Below, piece by piece: positions 26,108-32,805 of a DNA stretch of 32,805 nt. The DNA is taken from the NCBI GenBank assembly GCA_023268965.1, contig JALRJE010000024.1, positions 1 to 32,805 of the forward strand, given 5' to 3'. The notes beneath the pieces are model-generated. The model did not search any database, had not been told where the DNA came from, and worked only from the letters and a program-made list of their open reading frames with translations. The DNA is from Crocinitomicaceae bacterium. Its GTDB lineage: Bacteria > Bacteroidota > Bacteroidia > Flavobacteriales_D > Crocinitomicaceae. Each line of letters begins with the position of its first letter. The stretch's first letter is position 1. The position numbers and the translations under genes are program-made.

Positions 26108-26138
26108 AGCGTTATAATGAGTAAAATTAGTAGATTCT

Positions 26139-26154
26139 TACCACTTTTTACCAC
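26139..26154 (-). promoter_or_regulatory. MraZ-type box (two direct repeats, 10-bp period) upstream of mraZ
   Basis: On the mraZ coding strand the sequence reads GTGGTA-AAAA-GTGGTA, two identical hexamers starting 10 bp apart, one helical turn. Known MraZ sites are tandem TGGG- or GTGG-type repeats with 10-bp spacing upstream of mraZ, so motif, spacing and place all agree. They lie 32-47 nt before the mraZ ATG. Confidence 0.65.
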
Positions 26155-26264
26155 AGCTCTTTTCTTTTGTTGATAACTTCTAACGCATAGAGCGGTTAAA
26201 GGTTACATATTAACAATTAAAAAAACCCAAAAAATGTTGTATTATCTATGTTATAGCCATTTTA

Positions 26265-26280
26265 GTGGGAATTTGTGGGA
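26265..26280 (+). promoter_or_regulatory. Second MraZ-type box, opposite orientation, facing the EamA gene
   Basis: GTGGGA-ATTT-GTGGGA on the + strand again gives two identical hexamers at a 10-bp period. It contains TGGGA-N5-TGGGA, which fits the E. coli MraZ site pattern of TGGGN repeats with 5-nt spacers (two copies rather than three). It lies 73-88 nt before the EamA ATG and 158-173 nt from the mraZ start. Confidence 0.5.
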
Positions 26281-26320
26281 GACTTTTCAACAATTTGTTA
26301 ATATCCGATTTTGAAGCTGC

Positions 26321-26349
26321 TTGTTCACAGTACATTTACACTAAATTTG
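26321..26349 (+). promoter_or_regulatory. Promoter of the EamA transporter gene, probably leaderless
   Basis: TTG (26321-26323), an 18-nt spacer and TAAATTTG (26342-26349) form a Bacteroidota-type promoter. The box ends 3 nt before ATG 26353, so transcription should begin at about the first base of the start codon. This argues that the upstream in-frame TTG at 26311 is not the start, since it would lie outside the transcript. Confidence 0.65.
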
Positions 26350-26352
26350 CAC

Positions 26353-27261
26353 ATGCAAAACAAACAAATCAGTTACCTTCTCATACCACTACTGGCCTGT
26401 ATATGGGGCAGTTCATTTATTTTAATGAAACGCGGTATGTTTGCAATTGATGGGCAACCTGTATTCACTTCTGCCCAAGTGGCCAGTATTCGAATTTTTT
26501 TGGCCAGTGTTGTTTTCCTGCCATTACTTCCCAAATTACTCCGGAACCTTCAGCGCAAAAAAGACCTCCTTTTCTTTGCAGTTGTTGGTTTTGGTGGCAA
26601 CCTCATTCCAGCATTTTTATTTACTTATGCCGAACAAACCTTAGATTCAGGTATCGCTGGAATTATGAATAGCTTTACACCCATCTTTACGATCATTGTG
26701 GGGATACTCCTTTTTAGAACAAAAATCAATACACAACAAATTATTGGAACTATTATCGGCTTTGCTGGGATTACCTGGCTTATCTTTCTAAGCAAGCCAG
26801 TCCAAAGCGGATTTGAACTCACACCCGCACTCGCCATTTTATTCGCCACTTTCTTGTACGGTTTAAGCCTGAATACAATCAAGCATAAACTCGCTAATTA
26901 TACCGCGATTCAAGTAGCAACTGGTGGGTTTTCTATGGCGTTTTTACCTGCATTTATCGGTTTGTTTTTCTTTCACACGCCGCGCGTTTTCATCGACAAC
27001 CCATATGCCATTTCTAGCTTTGGCTACATATCAATTCTTGGGCTAATTGGAACTGCTTTTGCAGTTATCATTTTCAATCTGATTATTGCCAAAACCACTG
27101 CTGTAGCCGCGAGTACAGTTACTTATTTTATTCCAATTATCGCAGTTGCTATTGGCGTTTGGAATGGCGAGCACTTTATATGGCAACAATTACTTTCTAT
27201 GCTTGTGATCATTAGCGGGGTGCTCCTTGTAAACATTAAACTTGGAAAAAGCAACAAATAA
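26353..27261 (+). CDS. EamA/DMT-family transporter
   Basis: A 302-residue inner-membrane protein with about ten hydrophobic segments arranged as two EamA repeats. Typical family blocks are the N-terminal LLIPLLACIWGSSFILMKRG, then RIFLASVVFLPLL, FTYAEQTLDSGIAGIMNSFTP (repeat 1 end), and in the second half YGLSLNTIKHKL, GTAFAVIIFNLIIAKTTAVAAS and TYFIPIIAVAIGVWNGE, followed by a final helix VISGVLLVNIKLG. Such proteins export or exchange small metabolites, but the substrate cannot be read from sequence. The gene is divergent from mraZ across a 245-nt region with MraZ-type boxes. The start was chosen at ATG 26353 from the promoter position. rplU follows after about 100 nt with its own promoter. 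Confidence 0.88.
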   Translation: MQNKQISYLLIPLLACIWGSSFILMKRGMFAIDGQPVFTSAQVASIRIFLASVVFLPLLPKLLRNLQRKKDLLFFAVVGFGGNLIPAFLFTYAEQTLDSGIAGIMNSFTPIFTIIVGILLFRTKINTQQIIGTIIGFAGITWLIFLSKPVQSGFELTPALAILFATFLYGLSLNTIKHKLANYTAIQVATGGFSMAFLPAFIGLFFFHTPRVFIDNPYAISSFGYISILGLIGTAFAVIIFNLIIAKTTAVAASTVTYFIPIIAVAIGVWNGEHFIWQQLLSMLVIISGVLLVNIKLGKSNK

Positions 27262-27293
27262 TGACAAAAAGCGTAAGAAAAGCGCTATAAAAA

Positions 27294-27324
27294 TTTGGAG
27301 TACGTGCTTAAAATACTATCTTTG
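27294..27324 (+). promoter_or_regulatory. rplU-rpmA promoter
   Basis: TTTG (27294-27297), exactly 19 nt, then TATCTTTG (27317-27324) match the Bacteroidota consensus TTTG-N19-TAnnTTTG in full. The transcription start should be near 27328, giving an AT-rich leader of about 35 nt before the ATG at 27364. This is the best promoter in the window. Confidence 0.85.
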
Positions 27325-27363
27325 CACTCCAATTTTGGATTATTTAACATTAATTAAAGCTAT

Positions 27364-27675
27364 ATGTACGCAATTGTAGAGATAGCAGGGCAGCAGTTCA
27401 AAGTGCAAAAAGACCAAAAGGTTTTTGTACATCGTCTAGACGCCGAAGCAGGTCAAAAATTAGATTTTGATCGTGTTTTGTTGATCGAAGACGCTGGCAA
27501 AATCACTCTAGGCGCCCCAGCTATAGAAGGTGCTAAAGTCACCGCAGAAGTTCTTGACCACGTCAAAGGTGACAAAGTGATTATTTTTAAGAAAAAGCGT
27601 CGCAAAGGATACCGCGTTAAAAACGGACACCGTCAACAGTTTACTTCAATTACAATCAAAAGTATCAAAGCATAA
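27364..27675 (+). CDS. rplU: 50S ribosomal protein L21
   Basis: A 23S rRNA-binding protein of the large ribosomal subunit. The 103 residues match the family and begin with the hallmark MYAIVEIAGQQFKVQKDQ. LGAPAIEGAKVTAEVLDHVKG follows, and the C-terminal rRNA-contact segment is FKKKRRKGYRVKNGHRQ. rpmA lies 31 nt downstream, the near-universal rplU-rpmA pairing. A full promoter precedes it and a terminator closes the pair. Confidence 0.99.
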   Translation: MYAIVEIAGQQFKVQKDQKVFVHRLDAEAGQKLDFDRVLLIEDAGKITLGAPAIEGAKVTAEVLDHVKGDKVIIFKKKRRKGYRVKNGHRQQFTSITIKSIKA

Positions 27676-27706
27676 CTTCCTTCACAGGATTTAAATAAAA
27701 GAAACC

Positions 27707-27976
27707 ATGGCACACAAGAAAGGAGTCGGTAGTTCGAAAAACGGTCGTGAATCGCATAGCAAGCGCTTAGGTGTAAAAATCTTTGGTGGTCAGGCTGCCA
27801 TTGCAGGTAACATCATCGTGCGTCAGCGCGGTACGCAGCACCATCCAGGCAACAACGTAGGTATTGGCAAAGACCACACCTTGTTTGCGCTCTCAGATGG
27901 CCTTGTCGAATTCCGAAAAAAGAAAGACAATCGCTCATTTGTATCTGTTGTTCCTTTTGAAACAACAGAAGCATAA
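27707..27976 (+). CDS. rpmA: 50S ribosomal protein L27
   Basis: A ribosomal protein whose N-terminal tail reaches the peptidyl transferase centre. The 89 residues start [20 protein letters not shown], the canonical L27 N-terminus with no extra leader to be processed, unlike the Firmicutes type. [20 protein letters not shown] and the Gly-rich [16 protein letters not shown] follow. It is the last gene of the rplU-rpmA operon. Confidence 0.99.
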   Translation: MAHKKGVGSSKNGRESHSKRLGVKIFGGQAAIAGNIIVRQRGTQHHPGNNVGIGKDHTLFALSDGLVEFRKKKDNRSFVSVVPFETTEA

Positions 27977-27996
27977 TACAAATTGCAACCCCATTC

Positions 27997-28024
27997 AAAG
28001 CTCCTCTTAAGGAGCTTTTTTTTT
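27997..28024 (+). terminator. Rho-independent terminator of rplU-rpmA
   Basis: AAAGCTCCT and AGGAGCTTT form a perfect stem around a CTTA loop (27997-28018), continuing into a T-run to 28024. It lies 20 nt after the rpmA stop. Confidence 0.92.
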
Positions 28025-28097
28025 GAATAGGCTTTTTTCTAGTGATTAAACGAGGGCTCCAATATCATTTGTATAGCCAAAAACAAAGTATAATCCG

Positions 28098-28105
28098 TAT
28101 TTTTG
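28098..28105 (+). promoter_or_regulatory. Possible -7 box of lnt
   Basis: TATTTTTG matches TAnnTTTG and lies 16 nt before the lnt ATG. The nearest TTTG upstream (28068-28071) is 26 nt away, beyond the usual 17-23, so the match is partial. Confidence 0.35.
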
Positions 28106-28121
28106 AGCGGACCAATTTTGG

Positions 28122-29729
28122 ATGAAAAATTTTCTTCTCTTACTCTTATCAAGTTGCCTTCTCACTTTGAGTTTTCCGTTTACCGGAAGCTTTACACCTT
28201 TTGTTTTTATTGGTTTTGTAGCGCTCTTATTTTTGCGTCATCAACTATTGAATACTGCAATTAAACCTTGGAAACTAAGCCTCTATACTTTTCCGGCATT
28301 TTTACTTTGGAATATCGGCACTACTTGGTGGGTTGCCAATGCCTCCTTACCTGGCGGTATTTTTGCATTTACAATCAATGCGATCCTCATGACTTTAGTC
28401 TTTGGGCTTTGGAGTTTAATCGATCGGAAAATAGCAAGAAGTTATTCCTTTTGGCTACTCATACCAATTTGGTTGTTGTTCGAATTTGGTCACCACCGCT
28501 GGGATCTTTCCTGGCCTTGGCTCACGTTGGGTAATTACTTCTCTGTGCGCACGGGTTGGGTACAGTGGTATGAATGGACAGGTACACTTGGAGGCAGTGC
28601 CTGGGTGCTTTTACTCAATTTGTTCATTTTCAAATTAATCCTTCGTTTTCAAAGAAAAGAAAATGCTAAATGGCATATCATCAGTATTTTATCAATCTTG
28701 ATTTTCCCCATCGTACTGAGTCAAATATTGCTTTCTTTTGCCCATTTATCAACTACAAAAACTCGTGAATTCAAAGCGGTCGTGTTGCAACCCAACATTG
28801 ACCCCTATACCGAAAAATTTGTAGCAAGTGCCAACAATGAAGCATTTACTGATTCGTTGTTGACGCTCGCCAATCAGCACGTTACGGCACAAACCAATTT
28901 GGTTTTGGCGCCAGAAACTGCGCTTCCCCTTTCGTTTTTAGAGGATCGCCTACTCACGTTTGAATTTGGAAGAAAGCTTAAAGTGCAAGTTGCTCAATGG
29001 CTACAAGCCAATTTACTGATTGGAGCCTCGACGCACAGAATTTTTGACGCCAAACAATCTGTTGCGAGTTCCCCTATTCCAAATTCAGGCCGTTGGTACG
29101 AAAGCTATAATTCTTCGCTACTCGTCACCAAAAAAACGAAACCAAAATTTGTGCATAAATCTAAATTGGTCCCAGGTGTTGAACTCGTGCCTTTTTCAGC
29201 TTATTTGCCCTTTCTTTCTGCTCTCGCAATAGAAAATGGAGGTACTTCTGGTACCTTGGGGATTGAAAATAGTCCCAAAATTTTTGAAATCCCGATGGAT
29301 TCCAAACCTACTAAGATCGCTCCGATTATTTGCTACGAATCTATATATGGTGATTTCGTTCGCCAACAAGTTCAGAAAGGTGCTCAATTACTATGTGTGA
29401 TTACCAATGACGGTTGGTGGGGTGATACTCCAGGTTACCAGCAACATTTTTCTTTTGCACGTTTGCGCGCAATCGAAACACGTCGATGGGTCTTGCGCAG
29501 CGCCAATACCGGTACAAGTGGCAGTATTGACGCTACGGGTAAAATCATCAAAAAAACAGCGTACTGGACCAAAGCCGCTTTTGCTGAGTCCGTTTCATTG
29601 CGTTCCGACTTGACCTTTTATACGCAATATGGCGATTGGCCTGCTGGGCTCTCCATATCGTGGATTTTATTGGTCATGAGCTTTGTTTTCATGGAGAAAT
29701 CGCGTCATTCAAGTAAAGCGAAGGTATGA
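28122..29729 (+). CDS. lnt: Apolipoprotein N-acyltransferase
   Basis: An inner-membrane enzyme that adds the third acyl chain to the N-terminal Cys of lipoproteins. The first about 210 residues hold the membrane helices, with the characteristic HHRWDLSWPWLTLGNYFS segment (124-141). From about 215 comes a periplasmic nitrilase-like domain. The catalytic triad is visible: Glu265 in LAPETALP, Lys346 in VHKSKLVPGVE and Cys404 in PIICYES. The blocks CVITNDGWWGDTPGYQQH and ARLRAIETRRWVLRSANTG follow. The length of 535 residues is normal. LVPGVELVPF replaces the more usual LVPFGE, a mild divergence. Its TGA overlaps the ATG of the CotH gene by 4 nt. SusD proteins, such as the one at 31408, are among the lipoproteins matured by this pathway. 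Confidence 0.95.
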   Translation: MKNFLLLLLSSCLLTLSFPFTGSFTPFVFIGFVALLFLRHQLLNTAIKPWKLSLYTFPAFLLWNIGTTWWVANASLPGGIFAFTINAILMTLVFGLWSLIDRKIARSYSFWLLIPIWLLFEFGHHRWDLSWPWLTLGNYFSVRTGWVQWYEWTGTLGGSAWVLLLNLFIFKLILRFQRKENAKWHIISILSILIFPIVLSQILLSFAHLSTTKTREFKAVVLQPNIDPYTEKFVASANNEAFTDSLLTLANQHVTAQTNLVLAPETALPLSFLEDRLLTFEFGRKLKVQVAQWLQANLLIGASTHRIFDAKQSVASSPIPNSGRWYESYNSSLLVTKKTKPKFVHKSKLVPGVELVPFSAYLPFLSALAIENGGTSGTLGIENSPKIFEIPMDSKPTKIAPIICYESIYGDFVRQQVQKGAQLLCVITNDGWWGDTPGYQQHFSFARLRAIETRRWVLRSANTGTSGSIDATGKIIKKTAYWTKAAFAESVSLRSDLTFYTQYGDWPAGLSISWILLVMSFVFMEKSRHSSKAKV

Positions 29730-31315
29730 GGTACTTCATTTTATGTGTTTGCTCTTTTTTGGTCGTCTCTTCTTTCAAGACCCAAGTAAATTTTACCAAT
29801 TCCTCGCTACCAATAGTTGTTATTGATTCAGACAACCTCCCTATTCCGGACGAACCAAAAATTACCGCTCATATGGGCATTATTTACAACGGTCCTGGGC
29901 AGATCAATCAACTTTCTGATTCTTTTAATCTTTACAACGGTCATATTGGCATCGAAACAAGAGGCTCCTCTTCAAATATGTTTCCGCAGCAATCTTATGG
30001 ATTAGAAACCAGAAACCCCGACTCAAGTAACCTCAATGTGTCGCTCTTTGGTTGGCCCTCAGACAACGACTTTATTTTACATGCGCCCTACACTGACAAA
30101 TCCTTGATGCGAAATGCCTTAACCTACAAGCTAGGTAATGAACTGGGTCGTTGGGCACCTCGAACACAGTTTTGTGAAGTCATCCTGAACGGAACATATA
30201 TCGGCGTTTATGTCCTGATGGAACGCATCAAACAAAATCCAGGACGGGTCCATATTGATAAATTAAATTTCGAAGATACTTTAGGTAATGAAATAACGGG
30301 AGGCTATATTGTCAAGATTGATAAAACGACAGGTGGAGGAGAAATCGCCTGGACATCTCCATACCTCAGCCAGGCTCCTGGCGATGGCCAAATTGAATTT
30401 CAACTACACGACCCTAAATTAAATGAGCTACATCCTATACAAAAAGCGTACATCCAAGATTTCATCACTGACTGGGAAATCGCATTAAAAATCAGCAGCT
30501 TTAACAACCCTTTTACAGGATACAAGGCATACATTGATGTATTATCATTTATCGACTATTTTTTAATTACAGAACTTTCAAAGAATATTGATGGTTATCG
30601 GATTTCCACTTTTTTACATAAACAGCGAACGAGTGAAGGAGGAAAATTAATAGCTGGTCCCCTTTGGGATTACAATATCGCTTGGGGCAATGTCAATTAT
30701 TGTCAAGGTGACTTAACTTCAGGATGGGAAATCAATTTCAATGAAATTTGCGGTGGTCAATGGCAAAACCCATTTTGGTGGAAGCGTTTGCTTCAAGACC
30801 CGCTTTATGCCAATGATATCAAGTGCCGTTGGACCACACTACGGCAAACCGTTTTGAGTGACAGCGCTCTTGTTTCCTATATTGATTCTAGCGCAGCTGC
30901 ACTGCAGATACCTGCTGCGCGTCATTACCAAAAATGGCCAATTCTAGGTACGTATGTTTGGCCAAACAATTTTATAGGCCAAACCTATCAAGACGAAATC
31001 AATTACCTCAAAAACTGGATTCAGAGTCGAACAGCATGGATGGATGCCAATATGTTCGGAACCTGCACAGCTGGCATAGATGAACTACAGCCTAACCAGA
31101 TTACAATTGCCCCTAACCCAACACAAAATGAAATTCTTGTCTCAGGATTAACTGGAGCTGGAGAACTGCTGATCCTTGATCTATCCGGAAAAATAGTGCA
31201 ACAGGTTCCTTTTCAAACAGAACAGGTCCGCATTCCACTTCAGCAACTCCAAAATGGAGTCTATTTTATTGCTGAGCCAGGGCTTGGCATTTACAAAAAA
31301 GTGCTTAAAAATTAA
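29726..31315 (+). CDS. CotH-family (kinase-like) secreted protein with T9SS C-terminal domain
   Basis: A 529-residue protein with a signal peptide (about 1-19), a CotH domain (about 60-400) and a type IX secretion tail. CotH features include the early GIETRGSSSNMFPQQSYGLETRN, then WPSDNDFILHAPYTDKSLMR, FCEVILNGTYIGVYVLMERI and GPLWDYNIAWGN. CotH of spore-formers is an atypical protein kinase, but activity in Bacteroidota members is not established. The last 79 residues (from about 451) start with ITIAPNPTQNEILVSG and end FIAEPGLGIYKKVLKN, the standard type A sorting domain that directs export across the outer membrane and is removed there. It overlaps lnt by 4 nt. Surface location is inferred; the natural substrate is unknown. 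Confidence 0.9.
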   Translation: MRYFILCVCSFLVVSSFKTQVNFTNSSLPIVVIDSDNLPIPDEPKITAHMGIIYNGPGQINQLSDSFNLYNGHIGIETRGSSSNMFPQQSYGLETRNPDSSNLNVSLFGWPSDNDFILHAPYTDKSLMRNALTYKLGNELGRWAPRTQFCEVILNGTYIGVYVLMERIKQNPGRVHIDKLNFEDTLGNEITGGYIVKIDKTTGGGEIAWTSPYLSQAPGDGQIEFQLHDPKLNELHPIQKAYIQDFITDWEIALKISSFNNPFTGYKAYIDVLSFIDYFLITELSKNIDGYRISTFLHKQRTSEGGKLIAGPLWDYNIAWGNVNYCQGDLTSGWEINFNEICGGQWQNPFWWKRLLQDPLYANDIKCRWTTLRQTVLSDSALVSYIDSSAAALQIPAARHYQKWPILGTYVWPNNFIGQTYQDEINYLKNWIQSRTAWMDANMFGTCTAGIDELQPNQITIAPNPTQNEILVSGLTGAGELLILDLSGKIVQQVPFQTEQVRIPLQQLQNGVYFIAEPGLGIYKKVLKN

Positions 31316-31353
31316 GACCAGAATCAACCTCCTAGGCTTCGGAAAACCCCAAT

Positions 31354-31386
31354 AAAAAAGGGAGAGTCCGAAAACTCCCCCCTTTC
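31354..31386 (-). terminator. Terminator of the SusD gene
   Basis: Read on the - strand, AAAGGGGGGAGT and ACTCTCCCTTT (31357-31385) pair over about 12 positions with two A/C mismatches around a 6-nt loop, and are followed by a run of T (31359-31354). It lies between the convergent CotH and SusD genes. On the + strand the stem is followed by only three T, so it works mainly leftward. Confidence 0.75.
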
Positions 31387-31407
31387 CATCAATCAACATT
31401 TTTAATA

Positions 31408-32805
31408 TTAGAATCCTGGGTTCTGTTGTAGATTAGGATTAAGTACGATATCTGAGGTAGGGATGGGATACAAGTTGTATTTTGCATCGACTGTTCCACC
31501 TACATCAATGCCACCTTTGAAAGCCCAAACGTAGGAATCGCCGGTAAACTGATCAAAGCGAATTAAGTCAGTACGACGCGTACACTCCCAGTTTAATTCT
31601 CTTGCGCGCTCATCTAAGAAATCTTGCATCACGAGACTCGTAAAGTTATGAGAAGCATCTCCGTATGCACGCTCGCGAATTCTGTTCATGTACACAAGTG
31701 CAGTGCTTTGGTCCCCGGTTCTATATTTAGCTTCGGCATACATCAAGAAAACGTCGGCCAAGCGGAACATTGGATAATCGACATCGACGTGTGCAGTTGT
31801 TGCATTATTGGAGCCATTCAGACCAGCTTTAGTCTTGTTCTTGAATTTAGGATTTGGATAACCTTGGATAAAGGTACTCATGCTCGTGATGTCCATCTGA
31901 TGACCTGTGGTATAGAACATCCAGCGCGAATCTTCGGTAGTGTCAGTGAATTTCTCGATAAACTGTTTTGTAGCGCGGTTTCCAGCCCATTTGCCATTGA
32001 CACCGTAGTCTGCAGCAACCATTGACCCTCCAAGTGTAGAGCAAATCAAGAAAGTAGTGCCTCCCCAAGTTTGTGCATACAAACCGTCGTATACAACTGG
32101 GAAAATGATTTCAGGCGACGTATGGTTGTCTGCTAAGAAAACATCTTGGTAGACGTCATCAAGTTGAAACACATTGGTATTGATGATTTTTTCACAATAA
32201 GTAGCGCAATCGGTGTAGCGTGCCGTTCCCGTATATACCTCGGCATTGAGGTACATTTTTGCCATAAGCGCATGAGCAGCACTTTGAGAGGCACGGCCAT
32301 AGGCTGCTGAAGATGCTGGTGTAAGCTCATCTTCGATGGCTTTGATTTCTGTTTCAATGTATTCAAACAATGCTGCTCGTTGAATTTGCTCAGGATTAAA
32401 TGCACCAACGCGGTCTTCTTCAGTAACAAAAGGAACGTTTCCGAATAAATCCATTGCGTGATAATAGGCCAAAGCACGCAGAAAACGTGCTTCATTGCGC
32501 ATGGTAACAATTTGATTGACTTGCGCCGCTGAGAACCCTCGTTCATTGAGTTTTTCATCGCGTGTTTGCCAAATGAACTCATTACAAAGAGTTATTTGAT
32601 AGAAAATACGATAGTACATTCCTTTTACCCAAACGTTATCGGCATTCCATTCAGATTTATTTAAATCCGGAATACCTGGGTCATTCCAGCCACAAATTGC
32701 TTCGTCTGTAGGTAATTCTTGCAAATTCCAAAGAACGCGAACATATGCCGAGAATCCTTCGTCGATACCCGCGATATCCGCCTGCCCGGCAGGACCTTGA
32801 TTACC
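31408..32805 (-). CDS. SusD/RagB-family outer-membrane nutrient-binding lipoprotein, N-terminus beyond the window
   Basis: The frame is open to the right edge; 465 residues are visible and the lipoprotein signal is missing. A TTG at 32724 is internal, because the upstream residues GFSAYVRVLWN belong to the fold. SusD proteins sit on SusC TonB-dependent transporters and bind glycans or peptides at the cell surface. Visible features are the N-terminal LWNLQELPTDEAICGWND, the TPR-like helix RNEARFLRALAYYHAMDLFG, the RLADVFLMYAEAKYRTGDQ block, LNRIR-type YMNRIRERAYG, FLDERARELNWECTRRTDLI and the C-terminal LYPIPTSDIVLNPNLQQNPGF. This end is diagnostic of the family. susC would be expected upstream, off-window to the right. 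The substrate cannot be told from this fragment. Confidence 0.93.
   Translation of the reverse strand, partial: GNQGPAGQADIAGIDEGFSAYVRVLWNLQELPTDEAICGWNDPGIPDLNKSEWNADNVWVKGMYYRIFYQITLCNEFIWQTRDEKLNERGFSAAQVNQIVTMRNEARFLRALAYYHAMDLFGNVPFVTEEDRVGAFNPEQIQRAALFEYIETEIKAIEDELTPASSAAYGRASQSAAHALMAKMYLNAEVYTGTARYTDCATYCEKIINTNVFQLDDVYQDVFLADNHTSPEIIFPVVYDGLYAQTWGGTTFLICSTLGGSMVAADYGVNGKWAGNRATKQFIEKFTDTTEDSRWMFYTTGHQMDITSMSTFIQGYPNPKFKNKTKAGLNGSNNATTAHVDVDYPMFRLADVFLMYAEAKYRTGDQSTALVYMNRIRERAYGDASHNFTSLVMQDFLDERARELNWECTRRTDLIRFDQFTGDSYVWAFKGGIDVGGTVDAKYNLYPIPTSDIVLNPNLQQNPGF

Noticed and set aside
26311-26352. TTG start of the EamA gene at 26311
   Set aside because: It precedes the -33 and -7 elements, so it would not be transcribed from that promoter. 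ATG 26353 fits the family N-terminus.
32133-32582. A 149-codon frame on the same strand as susD, in another frame
   Set aside because: It is fully inside a conserved SusD reading frame, and its translation has no domain features.
1-32805. CRISPR arrays, tRNA or rRNA genes, insertion sequences, phage genes, defence systems
   Set aside because: No regular spaced repeats, clover-leaf or rRNA segments, transposase motifs or inverted terminal repeats were seen. All gaps between genes are under 300 nt, and the genes are mostly housekeeping.

Overview
The window looks like chromosomal core DNA of a free-living Bacteroidota, most likely Flavobacteriales. This rests on several independent signs. Promoters follow the Bacteroidota form (TTTG or TTG, about 19 nt, then TAnnTTTG). 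One protein ends in a type IX secretion (T9SS) C-terminal domain, and a SusD/RagB protein lies at the right edge. FtsZ and MraY are enlarged in the way common in this phylum. The division/wall (dcw) cluster uses the Bacteroidota FtsL type, lacks murF and ddl, and is followed by yqeY. MurE carries the DNPRSEDP motif, so the peptidoglycan should contain meso-diaminopimelate.

Layout. Positions 1-5440 (+): the C-terminal end of an LdtD/YcbB-type L,D-transpeptidase cut by the window edge, then rpe, a secreted protein of unknown function, a CvfB-like S1 RNA-binding protein, gpsA and lysC. Positions 5440-7880 (+): a ferrous-iron uptake unit of feoA, feoB and a 48-codon FeoB-associated Cys-rich membrane peptide, preceded by overlapping inverted repeats. 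Positions 7960-8460 (+): a secreted DUF1573 protein with a strong terminator.

Positions 8462-26107 (-): one nearly gapless block of 17 genes. Read in its own direction it is mraZ, rsmH, ftsL-like, ftsI, murE, mraY, murD, ftsW, murG, murC, ftsQ, ftsA, ftsZ, yqeY, mtnB, mtnD, mtnC. It makes lipid II precursors, the septal synthase pair FtsW/FtsI and the FtsZ/FtsA ring. Three methionine-salvage genes are attached at its downstream end. Most junctions overlap or have gaps of 0-9 nt; the only larger gap is 36 nt before ftsZ.

Positions 26108-32805: an intergenic region with tandem 10-bp-period MraZ-type boxes on both strands, then (+) an EamA transporter, rplU-rpmA with a full promoter and terminator, and lnt overlapping by 4 nt a CotH-family protein with a T9SS tail. 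Converging on these from the right is a SusD-family lipoprotein gene (-), cut by the window end.

I see no mobile element, CRISPR array, tRNA or rRNA, and no convincing new multi-gene system. The most interesting signals are regulatory: start codons sitting 3-4 nt after a -7 box (possible leaderless mRNAs), the paired MraZ-type boxes, and the overlapping inverted repeats before feoA. The mtn genes at the end of the dcw cluster are also notable. No intergenic stretch exceeds 300 nt.
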